DNA of 64,000 bases from Flaccisagitta enflata (taxonomy: Eukaryota > Chaetognatha > Sagittoidea > Aphragmophora), in assembly GCA_965153355.1 (NCBI GenBank), contig OZ231128.1:27280001-27344000 (forward strand), given 5' to 3'. The position numbers and the translations under genes are program-made. Shown in pieces: positions 9,461-19,518 of the stretch. The notes beneath the pieces are model-generated. The model was not told where the DNA came from and did not search any database. It was given only the letters and a program-made list of their open reading frames with translations. The number at the start of each line of letters is the position of its first letter. Positions within the stretch are counted from its first letter, which is position 1.

Positions 9461-10558
9461 GTAATGAGAAAATTTCCTTCACAGATTTCATACAGAATCA
9501 TCCAACTGAGTTGTCAGATGCCGTTAGGCTTTGTCTCAGATATGCATAAATTTCAAATGTTTTAACAAGTATAGATTGACGCTTTTTGTATTAAAATTTC
9601 ATCTCTCCTGGTTAAGTGTTTTATCAGAATTTGAAGCTAAATCGCAAAGAGCAGAATGCATGAAAATTTCAAAATCTTGCATTTATTCATTTTGACCATC
9701 TTTTAACTATTTGATTGAAAGAAAGTGATTTAGTCATGAATTGTTTTAAGATTGAACCACAAATAGGAGTGCATCAAATGCCTTCTTATTCAAGGTCAAT
9801 CTTGCATCAGAGGCCGATATTATTTAAACAAGGCCAAGTAGGCCAATAAGTAAGTATTCCTTGTAGATGACTTTTTTCTCCGTCAACACGTTTGCCGACC
9901 CCTTTCTCATATAAAATTTGTATGAATGATTTAATATGTTAATTTCATACTATTATAATTTTGAAAACACTGCTCTAATCGCAAGAAGTTATCGGATAGG
10001 CTAAGTGGAAACACAGAATGATTAATTATACAACAAAACCATAGCTATTCAATTTTTTAAGTAATATAACTGAAAAACACTACATTTTTCAAATGAAAAA
10101 TAGTATAAATTATCATACATTAAGCCAATACAACTGGAAAATATTAGAATCTGTCCTCGAAGTCTTATACATAAATATGAATGGTTTCATAGTACCAAAT
10201 TTGAGCCTTTTCATATTTTAAAGAAACATTACTATCAAAAGACAAAATATTAAAATTTCAATTTTGCCGACTTCTAATGCAGGCTTATTGAGGCTGAGTG
10301 AGAAAAACACCCATGAGACATTTATTAACAACATACTCAAAGCGCAGATTAGTGGAAGTTGTCGCTTAGCGTCGCCAGTATTAAGAGGGTGACACTATCT
10401 TTAACCGTCAAAGTAAAAAAATTGTTCATCCTTAAAGTTAAGCATCAACTTTAGCGGAGCACTACTCCTAGAGGAATCAAGCTATAGATCCCAGATTGGT
10501 CTCATTTTAAAGGGTTTAAGCAGCTCTTTAAAGTGAGACAGACCTGAATGGTGTAGCC
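9461..10558. other. Intron 2, first part
   Basis: AT-rich and non-coding. A HINE-B start fragment (AACAAGGCCAAGTAGGCCAA) lies at about 9832-9853, and a dispersed-motif copy (GCTATAGATCCCAGATTGGT then CTCATTTTAAAG) near 10,480. The first 60 bases after the donor resemble those after the other EGF exons. Confidence 0.5.
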
Positions 10559-10723
10559 TTTTTAGTCGCGGACACGCGACTCTACACCTTGCCATGTCGG
10601 TCGGTCCGTCCGTTGGTCTGTCCGTCCGTCGGTCCGTCACATTTTTGAATTCCGGGCGGTTTTCACTTTACTGCTCCTGCCCAACCGTCCGCGACTGTCC
10701 TGCCGTGTATCCGGCCTTGTTTG
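10559..10723 (+). repeat. HINE-like element, subfamily A (intact, 165 bp)
   Basis: TTTAGTCGCGGACACGCGAC palindrome end, TGTCGGTCGGTCCGTCCGTT tract, ATTCCGGGCGGTTTTCACTT, CTGCTCCTGCCCAACCGTCC and the end GCCGTGTATCCGGCCTTGTT. It is nearly the same as 42,785-42,933 and the reverse of 19,355-19,518. Confidence 0.85.
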
Positions 10724-10814
10724 TTTGGGAGCAGCACTCTTCCAAAGATGGTGCTTGTCTCTCAGGAAAAACGATTTTTATCAAATTTGCTTGCAATTTA
10801 AAAATGGGACAAAT

Positions 10815-10893
10815 GAACGTACCAACTGTCGTAAAGACGGACGTACCAACACAGCAAGGTGTACGTAGAGTCGCGTGTTGTTGACTAAAAAGA
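10815..10893 (-). repeat. HINE-like remnant
   Basis: AAAGACGGACGTACCAACAC then GCAAGGTGTACGTAGAGTCG and a palindrome remnant before CTAAAAA. The distal half is missing. Confidence 0.55.
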
Positions 10894-10969
10894 ATATCAA
10901 TGCTTTGTGCTATTTAGTAGCCTTTTATAGTGTCGGGTAGGTAATGGTAATGATAAAAAAAGGGACAGA

Positions 10970-11400
<431 letters not shown>

Positions 11401-11403
<3 letters not shown>

Positions 11404-11929
11404 ACACATACATGAACACACACACAGACACAAACACACGTACTAACACATGCACAAACACACGCCTTTTCTATATAGAGTGTGTGAGCGTGTGTTCGTG
11501 CGTGGTCAGACCTGAAGGTAATGTTCATCCCCTTCTTCCTACTGACTTTTTGTGACATGTCTCTATATAGAAAAGGCTTTCTCCGTCCATAGGTCCATCT
11601 GTTGGTCTGCTTTTCTGTCTCTTTGCCCCACTATGATTTGAAAATACGCGGATGTCCGCATTTCCAACGATATTGTAACCCTTCATTGCTTGATTTACTC
11701 GTAACGTCTAAATTCCACTGAGCCATTCAGTTTCTTTCATGGGAAAAGATGGATGGCAAAATATTCATTGGAGGATCTGCTGATCCGACATAGTAAAAAA
11801 GGCTTCGAAATAGCTAAAAACATACCATTTTCTCATTTTCCACACAATTTTCGCCGGGGAATCCAAAAATCATGGTCTCAAAACGCTCTGAGAATGTTTT
11901 CGATATCTAATGCTGAAACTTACAATAAG
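11401..11929. other. Intron 2, non-coding with inverted flanks of the (CA)n block
   Basis: CCTTTTCTATATAGAGTGTG at about 11,464 and CTCTATATAGAAAAGGCTTT at about 11,562 form an inverted pair of about 16 bp around a 90-bp loop. The pair is followed by a (GTCC)-type HINE remnant (TCCGTCCATAGGTCCATCTG). No gene is seen. Confidence 0.45.
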
Positions 11930-12036
11930 GTGTGCCGTGTGGATTGTCGAACGAATGCGTTACCGACCAACCAACAGACCGACCGACAGACCGACGGACA
12001 AAGCCAGTTATAGAGGTGTGTTTGCGCACCTAAAAA
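11930..12036 (-). repeat. HINE-like element, subfamily B (5' clipped)
   Basis: ATAAGGTGTGCCGTGTGGAT then TGTCGAACGAATGCGTTACC, (GACC/AACC)n, GCCAGTTATAGAGGTGTGTT and hairpin GGTGTGTTTGCGCACC before TAAAAA. It shares its body with 6791-6934. Confidence 0.75.
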
Positions 12037-12659
12037 GATGAATAAGTGCTGTTGCATTTGTGAATTTCAATCAAATCTGCTCAAAGGAAAAATCTTACAT
12101 TAACCATGCCAAAAAAAAAAATTGCACAACTTTTTGACGACTCTTGGTTGTTCATAGGAGGTGAAACTATAAAAAATCAATCAATTGAGTGGTGTCAGAG
12201 CGTTGAAGCCCAAAAACTTTAGAAACTACAATGATATGAACTAAAAATGTCAATTCTGTTTACTGCCAGAAAGAGCGTTTTCACACATGCCTTTTAACTG
12301 TACCATTCACTTTCATATGATTATAACTTCTAAACGGATGAAGTTACAAATTTTTGCTTGGCGCCATTTTGAAGAAAATTTTCTAAATTTTTTTTTACTC
12401 ATGAATTTTTTAGAGTTTAGGTCAGAATTTACATTGATACATATGAAAAAGAGGAAAATTCTTATGATTGATTGATTGGTTTTGAGGGAAGTGGGGTTAT
12501 TAACTTCATTTAGTTGTCATTTCAAAACAGAAAAAGCTACAACATTCTGCTTGGTCTAGTTTTAAAGAATTTTTAAATATCTTTCTAACGGTCACTGACT
12601 TTTTATAGTTTACTATACAGAGAGCGATGGGGCGTGTGTTTAAAGGTAAGTGTGCAATT
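12037..12659. other. Intron 2, AT-rich non-coding
   Basis: Contains two dispersed-motif copies (about 12,170-12,230 and 12,530-12,595) and the TTGGCGCCATTTTGAAGAAA segment shared with about 2803. No element ends could be set. Confidence 0.45.
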
Positions 12660-13008
12660 TTTTTATTCAATCATCTAGACTAAGCAATACAGGGGCCCTT
12701 GTATCCAAAATACCATTTATGCTAATGGAATGAAATTTTCTGTATATACAGGGTTGACGATGGGGTATGACAACTTTGTGGATGGAAAATCCTCTTGAGT
12801 ATACAAAGTCAAATTCTCAATCCAAACAGTTGCCAGAATCGGTCTAGTGGTTAACACACTTGACTAATTGTCAAGATCAATTTTTTAGAATCAATTTTTC
12901 TAAAAGTTCCAGGTTCAAATCCCAGGCTATTTTGCATTGTGAGCAAAAAGATGAAGTTGAAATTCTGCGAAAGAAAGTGATTATTCCTTTAGTTTTACAC
13001 TGAAAGTT
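12660..13008 (+). mobile_element. Truncated copy of the tRNA-core mariner-like MITE
   Basis: From TCATCTAGACTAAGCAATAC through GGGTTGACGATGGGGTATGA to CTGAAAGTTTTTATA it follows the copy at 61,906-62,406, including the tRNA-like core. Both terminal repeats are eroded, and the right end stops where a HINE palindrome begins (13,009), so the HINE probably inserted there. Confidence 0.65.
12829..12930 (+). other. tRNA-like core with A and B boxes (copy 1)
   Basis: AATCGGTCTAGTGGTTAACA gives an A-box-like block and CCAGGTTCAAATCCCAGG a B-box-like block about 65 bp downstream. The spacer is too long and unpaired for a functional tRNA. It is read as a tRNA-derived Pol III promoter module inside the MITE. 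Confidence 0.6.
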
Positions 13009-13110
13009 TTTATACACGTGCATGTAACTCTACAACTTGCTCTGTCGGTTGGTTGGTTGGTTGGTTGGTTGGTCGGTCGATCGGTCGGTCGGTCAGCCAG
13101 TAACACTATG
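13009..13110 (+). repeat. HINE-like remnant with (GGTT/GGTC)n
   Basis: ACACGTGCATGTAACTCTAC palindrome end, CTTGCTCTGTCGG and a long (TTGG)n(TCGG)n tract to about 13,095. The distal end is absent. Confidence 0.65.
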
Positions 13111-13339
13111 CTTTTGTTTGTCCATTGTTTGACCTTTGTTCAATGTTCAAAATGATGTTTTCACTTGAAGCAGAAATCTCCTTGTGATATTTTGTTATTA
13201 TTCAGTTGAGGTACATGTTTCATTTTTCTTGTCATTTCTAAACCGCTTGAGCTAAACAAATGTGTCAGATAAGAAATCAGAAATCAGAAATCAGGTCAGA
13301 TATTCAAAGAAGTTTCAGGATCTCACTGATTTAGATAGT

Positions 13340-13805
13340 AAGAGCACCATTGCACCATTGCATAACATGGAAAATTGGAAAAGATTATAGAAAAACACAA
13401 AATTCCCTTTGAAGAACATGGGATATTAACAATTAATAGAAATGTGAAAAGATTTCCATTGAATAGCATGAAAAAATATAGAATTGGGGAAATTGACAAA
13501 AAATGAAGGAAATATAGAATTTCCATTGAATAACATGGGAAATGGACAAAAAATGAAAAAACTAAAGTGAAATGTTGTTTCTCATTGAATGACATGGGTA
13601 ATTGTCAAGAAAATGAAAAAAAGTTAGAATTCCCATTGAATAACATAGGAAATTGACAAAGAATAAAAGAAATATAGAATTCCCATTGAAACACATGGGA
13701 AATAGACAAGAAATGAAAAAGATGCTGAATTCCCATTGAATAACATAGGAAATTAGAAAAAAAATTTTAAAAATGTAGAATTCCCATTAAATAACTTGGG
13801 AAATT
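13340..13805. repeat. Minisatellite, unit about 50-60 bp
   Basis: Units built on AATTCCCATTGAATAACATG, GGAAATTGACAAAAAATGAA and AAATATAG repeat about eight times with indels. It leads directly into a foldback-family end, as other arrays in the window do. Confidence 0.8.
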
Positions 13806-13912
13806 GACAAAAAATGGAAAGATGGTGGTGGACACACAAACAAACGAATGGACAAACGAAAGTCCCCCTGTGTCTTACTGGACATAGTCCCCTTCAGGGC
13901 CGCTGCCCAAAA
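13806..13912 (+). repeat. Foldback-family terminus
   Basis: AAACAAACGAATGGACAAAC, AAAGTCCCCCTGTGTCTTAC and CCCCTTCAGGGCCGCTGCCC end the array at 13,340-13,805. No inverted partner is seen to its left, so this is a solo end plus array. Confidence 0.7.
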
Positions 13913-13972
13913 AGCTATGTTACCAGTTTTGGGTGTTCAATTCTCCTGTCTATTTATCTTGAATGCTATCAG

Positions 13973-14086
13973 ATGTGGACGAATGTGAGAGAAATCCATG
14001 CGAAAATGGTGGAACCTGCTCCAACAAAATTGGTTCATTTTCATGCCTTTGTCCTCAGGAATGGAGTGGTCCACTTTGTAAGCAAG
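13973..14086 (+). CDS. cbEGF exon 2 (EGF-kelch gene)
   Basis: A 114-bp exon, acceptor TGCTATCAG, donor GCAAG|GTAATG, phase 1-1. It encodes one module starting DVDEC, with [19 protein letters not shown] and PLC supplying the six cysteines. The acidic DVDE and the aromatic residue in GSFSC fit calcium-binding EGF. It is closest to the exon at 20,535, and both flanking introns are similar for tens of bases, which indicates duplication of an exon with its flanks. It is expected to continue the extracellular stalk. Confidence 0.87.
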
Positions 14087-14380
14087 GTAATGTCAAATTT
14101 TTCCATAAAGATTTCATGGGGACCTGCTACAGCCTGTTTAATCTCATAGTGATATAAGCATCCGTTCCTGAATGCTTTGAATCTGTTGTCTGAATGTTAT
14201 TGTCAATAAAAGGGATAAATTTAAAGCTATAATTCGCGGATTGGCAAAGACTTCAAACAGGTTTGCCGCTCATGCAAGTGATGACTATCATAGAAACACG
14301 ATTAGTAGCAAACGCAATAAATGTTTTTTAATCCTCAGACAGGGAAAAATATCTAACTAAAAAGTATCTTTTGAGATTTT
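14087..14380. other. Intron 3, duplicated flank
   Basis: The segment ATTGTCAATAAAAGGGATAA to AGACAGGGAAAAATATC has a counterpart after the third EGF exon, but there it is displaced to 21,860-21,990 by an insertion. It is non-coding. Confidence 0.6.
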
Positions 14381-14594
14381 CAGTCGCATTCAAAAACTCT
14401 ATGACCCACTCTGTCCGTCAGGTGGACAGTTGGTTGATCCGTAATACTGCTTTTTTTCCGCCGTTTGACGTGATTCTAAGTTATTTTAAGTCATTTTAAG
14501 TTATTTAAAGTTATTTAAAGTCATTCTAAGTCATTCCAAGTCATTCTGAGTCATTTTAAGTCATTTTGAGTTATTTTTTTCATTTTTGTAGCTT
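14381..14594 (+). repeat. HINE-like end and ATTCTAAGTC minisatellite, left part
   Basis: A decayed palindrome end (CAGTCGCATTCAAAAACTCT), a (GTCC/GGTT) remnant, then 10-bp units TCATTTTAAG/TCATTCTAAG from about 14,470. The array resumes at 16,231 after the TIR element, so that element landed inside the array. Confidence 0.7.
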
Positions 14595-16230
14595 GACAAA
14601 ACGAGGAGAGTAGATATTACTGATCACCATTACGATGCTTAGGCGTAGTTGATTTTAAAATGTAGGTTTGTAATTACCTTGAAAAAGGTTACTTGGGACA
14701 GAAAGAAACTAACAAAAGAAGAGAACGAAGATGAAGAGGAGGAGACTCAGGAGGAGGAAAAGAAGCAGGAAGAAGAGGAGGAAAGCTCCAACAGCGAGGA
14801 GGAAGAAAATGAAAATGGGGAAGAGGAAAAGGAAGAGGGGAGTGAGACGGAGAAGAAAAAGAAGAAGAACGCCAAAAAGAACAAGAGAAGAAGTCAGGAG
14901 AGAGAAAGGAAGAAGGAGAAAGAAAGGAAGAAGGAGAAAGAAAGGAAAAAGGAGGAAAGGGTTGAGGAGATGGAAGTAGGGGCTGAAGACCCGACGAGAC
15001 CGCCCAATCGATCGCCGGGAAGACATAGTTCTCTCAAATATCTGGCGGAATATAGGGCGAAGGTGCAAAGGAGAAAGGGGTGGACAGAGAAGGAAATCGA
15101 GGAGGACAGGGAGAAGAGGGATAAGGAAGAAAGGAAGGAGGATGACAGAAGGGAGAGAGAGGAAAAAAAGGAAAGGAAACGAGAGGAAAGGAAGAAGGAA
15201 GAAGAAGAAAGGATGATGGAACAGAGAAGGAGGGAAGAAGAGGCATATGAGATGCTGGAAGATAAAAAGAAAGAAATTTGGGAAAAGAGATCCCAAACTC
15301 AAAAGGAAGTGGCAAATTTGGAAGCAGAACTGGAAGAGTGCAAAAGATTCGCCTGGGAGACCAAACACGGGAGCAAATCAACGAGACGCCCGTGGACCTC
15401 ACCGGCAATGGAACAGCGTGGGGGAAGAAATTTCCGCGGAAGCATCCACCGCGGCAGCACTCAGCGCGGCAACATTCACCGTGGCAACATTCACCGTGGC
15501 GGCGGCGGTCAACGTGGCGGCGGCGGTCAACGTGGCGGCCCCAACCGCGGCGGAGCTACGCCGCAACAACACCGCTCACCGTCGTTCAACGCGCAGCAAG
15601 AACAGACTTACCGTTCACGATCGCCGTCAAGGAACAATCGTGCCTCCTCACAACAATGGCACACGTCCAGAAGAGATCAATTCTCTCACTACGAGCAACA
15701 CTCAAACCGACACCAACAACAACATCAAGGCGGTCAACAGCAACCCCGTGACGGTCAACAGCAACACCAACGGCAGCAACATCCATGGCAGGAAGGGGAG
15801 TCGACGACGTCAATGGCGCAAGAAATGCGTCAATTCATGGACGAAATTAGGAACGCCCTCGGGACCAGGCGTCAAGAAGAGCAAGGAGAATGACGACGAC
15901 GTTTGAAAGAAGGCGGGACTGTGATCGTTTAATATCTTTTTCGTAGTGATGGTTGTAGGAACTGAAGTGATGGACGATTCATTGGGAAGTAGAATGTAGT
16001 TGTTTACGTCTCCAAGTCAACAGGCGATACGCCTTACTTTTTTGGAGTAATTGAATTTGGATTACTACCGTTCTTGCAATAGTTTCTTTCAGTCCTCAGT
16101 CATTTTCTATGAGGTAATTACAAGCCTTCATTTTGAACAATTACTACAGGTAGTAATTGTTCTTCCGTTAATTCTTTCAATCCTTAGCATCATACCGGTG
16201 ATCAGCAAAATCTACTCTCCTTGTTTTGTC
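14595..16230. mobile_element. 1.6-kb TIR element carrying one charged ORF
   Basis: Left end GACAAAACGAGGAGAGTAGA and inverted right end TCTACTCTCCTTGTTTTGTC match for 42 of 49 positions when extended to the GATGCT.AGG block. Both sides are the same 10-bp minisatellite, so the insertion limits are clear, but no target duplication could be fixed. The only long frame is the ORF at 14,649-15,893, which lacks transposase or integrase motifs. Superfamily unknown. Confidence 0.7.
14649..15893 (+). CDS. Unrecognised charged coiled-coil/RGG ORF inside a TIR element
   Basis: A 414-residue frame. After about 25 ordinary residues comes a Glu-rich acidic block (about 25-65), a Lys/Arg/Glu block (about 70-110), a likely charged coiled coil (about 130-235, repeats such as RREREEKKERKREERKK), then an RGG/HRG-rich stretch (about 255-305), an RS-like patch (YRSRSPSRNN) and a Gln/His-rich tail ending near a short amphipathic stretch (MAQEMRQFMDEIRNAL). 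Base composition is clearly GC- and purine-richer than the flanks. The architecture suggests an RNA-binding, disordered protein, but no enzyme motif is visible. The start could be any early in-frame ATG. It could also be captured host sequence, or long only because of low complexity. Confidence 0.45.
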   Translation: MILKCRFVITLKKVTWDRKKLTKEENEDEEEETQEEEKKQEEEEESSNSEEEENENGEEEKEEGSETEKKKKKNAKKNKRRSQERERKKEKERKKEKERKKEERVEEMEVGAEDPTRPPNRSPGRHSSLKYLAEYRAKVQRRKGWTEKEIEEDREKRDKEERKEDDRREREEKKERKREERKKEEEERMMEQRRREEEAYEMLEDKKKEIWEKRSQTQKEVANLEAELEECKRFAWETKHGSKSTRRPWTSPAMEQRGGRNFRGSIHRGSTQRGNIHRGNIHRGGGGQRGGGGQRGGPNRGGATPQQHRSPSFNAQQEQTYRSRSPSRNNRASSQQWHTSRRDQFSHYEQHSNRHQQQHQGGQQQPRDGQQQHQRQQHPWQEGESTTSMAQEMRQFMDEIRNALGTRRQEEQGE

Positions 16231-16536
16231 CATAGACTGTTAACTCATTTCAAGTCATTTTATGACATTTTCAGACATTTTGAGTCATTGTTAGTTATTC
16301 TAAGTCATTCTAAGTCATTCTAGGTTATTCGTAGTTATTCCAAATAATTCTAAATCATTTTAAGTCATTTTTTCTTTTTTGTACCTTACATCATTTTACA
16401 TCATTTTACACCATTTTCAAGCATTCTAAGTCATTCTAAGTCATTCTAAGTAATTCTTAGTCATTCTAAGTAATTCTTTGTCATTCTAAGTCATTCTAGG
16501 TCATTCTAAGGCATTTTAAGTCATTTTTTTTGCTTT
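16231..16536 (+). repeat. TCATTCTAAG minisatellite, right part
   Basis: Continues the 10-bp array interrupted by the TIR element (variants TCATTTTAAG, TCATTCTAAG, TAATTCTAAG). It ends directly at a foldback-family end. Confidence 0.85.
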
Positions 16537-16538
16537 TT

Positions 16539-16964
16539 GGGCAGCAGCCCTGGAGGGGCTTATGACCTATGATTCCACATAGAGCAATTTTCTCCTGTTT
16601 CCGGCCTACGGTGCACAGGCCACTCAGACCCCAAATCAGGCCTTTCAGACCCTAGATCAGACCTTTCTTACCCCAAAGTAGGCCTCACAGACCCAAAATC
16701 AGGCCATCTAGACCCTGAATCAGGCCACTCAGACCTCAAATGGGGCTTCTCAGACCCATAATCAGGCTTTTCCGACCCAAAATCAGACTTTTCAGACCCC
16801 AAATCAATCCTCTCAGGCCCCAAACCACACCTCCCAGACCCTAATTCACACCTCTAAATCAGACCTAAAATGAGGCTTCTCAGCCCCCTGAAGCAGCTTC
16901 CAAAACCAGAGAAAATTGTCCTATGTGGAACCATAGGTCATCGGCCCCTCCGGGGCCGCTGCCC
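16539..16964. repeat. Complete foldback-family element
   Basis: Left GGGCAGCAGCCCTGGAGGGG, then a TATGACCTATGATTCCACAT block; right end inverted as ATGTGGAACCATAGGTCATC then GGCCCCTCCGGGGCCGCTGCCC. The inside is a roughly 20-bp array of CAGACCCCAAATCAGGCCTT units. About 426 bp. Confidence 0.8.
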
Positions 16965-17019
16965 CTCTTATCATCTCCTTTCCACATACTACCTAGGAAC
17001 AATTCATCCAAGGATTGCA

Positions 17020-17081
17020 CATGGTCAGCGGTACCTGATGCCCTGCTTGGAGTGATCCAGTAAAGAGGTGGAGTGAGAGCA
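17020..17081. repeat. Foldback-family outer tag
   Basis: ATGGTCAGCGGTACCTGATG then CCCTGCTTGG. The same GGTCAGCGGTACC tag lies next to elements at 5228, 7308, 61,877 and 62,850, so the real element may extend beyond the GGGCAGC end. Confidence 0.45.
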
Positions 17082-17496
17082 GGGCAGCAGCCCCAAAGGC
17101 TGTAGAACACACGGGGGATTTGAGTTGTCCGTCCGTCTGTTTGTCCTTCTGTCTGTCCTGAGGGGCTCTCGATGGCTGATTTAGGCCACTGAAGGGCTGA
17201 GGGCTGGAGGGCAAAATTAAGGCTTGGAGAGCAGATTTGAGGTTTGGAGGGCTGGTTTTATGCTTGGAGGGCTGATTGAAGGTCTGGAGGGCTGATTGAA
17301 GGTCTGGAGGGCACATTTGTGGCATGAGGGGGGGTGATTTGCAGCCAAGAGGGCTAATTAGAGGCCTGGAGGGCTGAATTGAGGCTTGGGAGGGCTAACT
17401 TAAGGCCTTGATGGTCAACAGGGGGGGGATGGATGGACGGACGGTCGAAATCCCCCCTGTGTTCTACAGGACATTGGCCCTTTAGGGCCGCTGCCC
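17082..17496. repeat. Complete foldback-family element
   Basis: Left GGGCAGCAGCCCCAAAGGCT then GTAGAACACACGGGGGA; right inverted as CCCCCTGTGTTCTACAGGAC then GGGCCGCTGCCC. The inside has GTCC tracts at both ends and about ten 20-bp units (GAGGGCTGATTGAAGGTCTG). About 415 bp. Confidence 0.8.
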
Positions 17497-18112
17497 AAAA
17501 AAGTATATCTACACTTACGATACACTATGATTTAGTGACCTAATATTTATTTAGTCATCTAAAAAAATGTTAGTCCATCAAATAACTTGTTTTTTAAACT
17601 GAAAATTCTAGTGAAAGTTTTTGGGAGCAATATTTAAAGCTATTCTAACTCATTATGGATGATATGGTGACATTCAAGGGCAAATTTGTATTTTGCAAAA
17701 AAGTTTATACTAATATCTGCTATTTCCAAATAAGAGTTTTTTATGCCAATGATTTTGTTTCTTGAAAATTATACTTGCTGCTCTGGAAGCAATGTTATGT
17801 TGATTCAAAGATGTCTCTGATTTCTGCATTCATAATATTTTCTTGATTTTCAAAACAAATGTTTTTATATTTTGGTTTCTAGTTTTTAAATGGTTTAAAA
17901 CACAGCAACCAGATTGGACTCATTTAGAATATTTTTTGATGATGTTTGATTTGTTTGTTTTTTATTGTTTATCGTTTTAAATTTATACAGTTTTTCTAGA
18001 AGCGGAGATATCCTTGGTTGAAGGTGTAGTAATACTTTTTTCCTAGCTAGTACACTAACTTAGGGGCATTGGGTACCACTGACCGTGTAACACTTTGCGA
18101 CTATCTAACCAT
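17497..18112. other. Intron 3, AT-rich
   Basis: No gene. A dispersed-motif copy lies at about 17,890-17,950 (AACCAGATTGGACTCATTTA). TTTTTTCCTAGCTAGTACAC near 18,038 resembles the end of the MITE at 8029, so a decayed relative may be here. Confidence 0.45.
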
Positions 18113-18485
18113 CTAATGTCATTTTATATCCTTTTAAGTCATTCTAAGTCATTCTAAGTCAGTTTAGGTCATTTTTTCATTTTAGATTTTATATCATTTT
18201 CTAAGTCATTCTAAGTCATTAAAAGTCATTCTGAGTCATTCTAAGTCATTCTTAGTCTTTATCATCATTTTAAGTCATTTTAAGTCCTTTTTTTTACTTT
18301 TTCTAACACTTAGTGTCATTTTATGTCATTTTAAGTGATTCTAAGTCATTCTTAGTCATTTCAGTCATTCTAAGTCATTCTAAGTCATTCTAGGTTATTT
18401 TAAGTCATTTGTATCATTTATATCATTTCTAGTCATTTTAGATTGTTTGAAATCATTTTTAAAGTCTTTTTAAATCATTCTAAGA
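18113..18485 (+). repeat. TCATTCTAAG minisatellite
   Basis: About 35 degenerate 10-bp units. Same unit as at 14,470, 16,231, 23,905, 47,150 and, inverted, 49,915. A CTAACCATCTAATGTCATTT boundary on the left lacks a clear HINE palindrome. Confidence 0.85.
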
Positions 18486-18539
18486 AACATGGTCCTTTGA
18501 AGCTACAATAAATGTTAGTGGGTTCTAAGGCTGAAATTA

Positions 18540-19145
18540 AAACTGATTGTTACAATGCTGGAATTGAAACTGGTGGCTTGAATTTAAACTGAGGGGATTA
18601 AAAGTCATGAATTGAAACTAGTGGGTTGCAAGGCTTGAATTGAAACTGAGAGGCTATCAAGGCTTGAATTGAAACTGGGGGCTTGCAAGGCTTGAATTGG
18701 AACTGGTGGGTTTCAAGGCTGGGAATTATTTTGCTGGGATTAAATGATGGAATTGAAACTGGAAGTTGGTGGTTTTCATGGCTTGAATTGATTCTCATGT
18801 GTTTCAAGGCTGAGATCAAAACTGGTGGGTTTCAAGGCTAATCTGGAAGATTTTAAGGCTTGAATTTTATCTGGTGGGTTTCAGCTTTCATGGTTTGAGT
18901 TGGAACTGGTGGGTTTCAAGGCTGGAATTAAAATTGGCAGGTCTCAAGGCTGGAATAGATACTGGTTGGTTGCAATGCTGGAATTGAAACTGGTGGGTTC
19001 CAAGGCTTGAATTGCAACTGGTGGGCTTCAAGTTTTAAATTGCAACTGGTGGGTTCCATGTTTTTATTTGAAACTCATGGGTTTTGAGGCTGAAATTGAA
19101 ATTGGTGGGATGCAAAGCTTGTATTGAATTAGGTGGGTGTAAACC
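18540..19145. repeat. Minisatellite, unit about 30 bp
   Basis: Units of the form GGAATTGAAACTGGTGGGTT then TCAAGGCTT, about 19 copies, diverged. Nothing coding. Confidence 0.85.
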
Positions 19146-19354
19146 TGTCAAAATAATTCTTGACGGCATAAGTATTGCTATGACCATACGCGACTCAAGG
19201 GTGTTGGGGCTGTTGGCCTAGTTTAAAGTTTGCCCTTGTAAAGATACAAAAACTAGCAGTGGAAGCCAAATTCTAAAAAAGCTTCTGGAAGGAGAGATTT
19301 TGCAGTTTTTGCTGTTAGTAGAGAACAGAAACGTTGCACCTCCAACTTAATGAA

Positions 19355-19518
19355 AACAAGGCCAGATACACGGCAATCCAGTCGCGGACAGTTGGGCAGG
19401 AGCAGTAATGCAAAAAATGCCCATAGTTCAAAAATGTGATGGACCGACGGACCGACATACCAACCTACCAACCGACCAACATGGCAAGGTGTAGAGTCGC
19501 GTGTCCGCGACTAAAAAT
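19355..19518 (-). repeat. HINE-like element, subfamily A (intact)
   Basis: AACAAGGCCAGATACACGGC start, GCAGGAGCAGTAATGCAAAA, a (GACC/AACC) tract, CATGGCAAGGTGTAGAGTCG and the palindrome CGCGTGTCCGCG then ACTAAAAA. The 100 bases before it (GCAGTGGAAGCCAAATTCTA..) are related to about 23,500-23,570. Confidence 0.8.

Noticed and set aside
9374-9565. Second frame across the first EGF exon
   Set aside because: It is out of frame with the six-cysteine module and ignores the donor at 9460.
10559-10723. SINE interpretation of the HINE family
   Set aside because: No A/B boxes, no poly(A) or simple 3' tail and no visible target duplications. Palindromic ends and (GTCY)n fit Helentron-type elements better.
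14709-15368. 219-residue - strand frame opposite the charged ORF
   Set aside because: It is a Phe/Leu/Pro-rich mirror of the Lys/Glu/Arg codons on the + strand.
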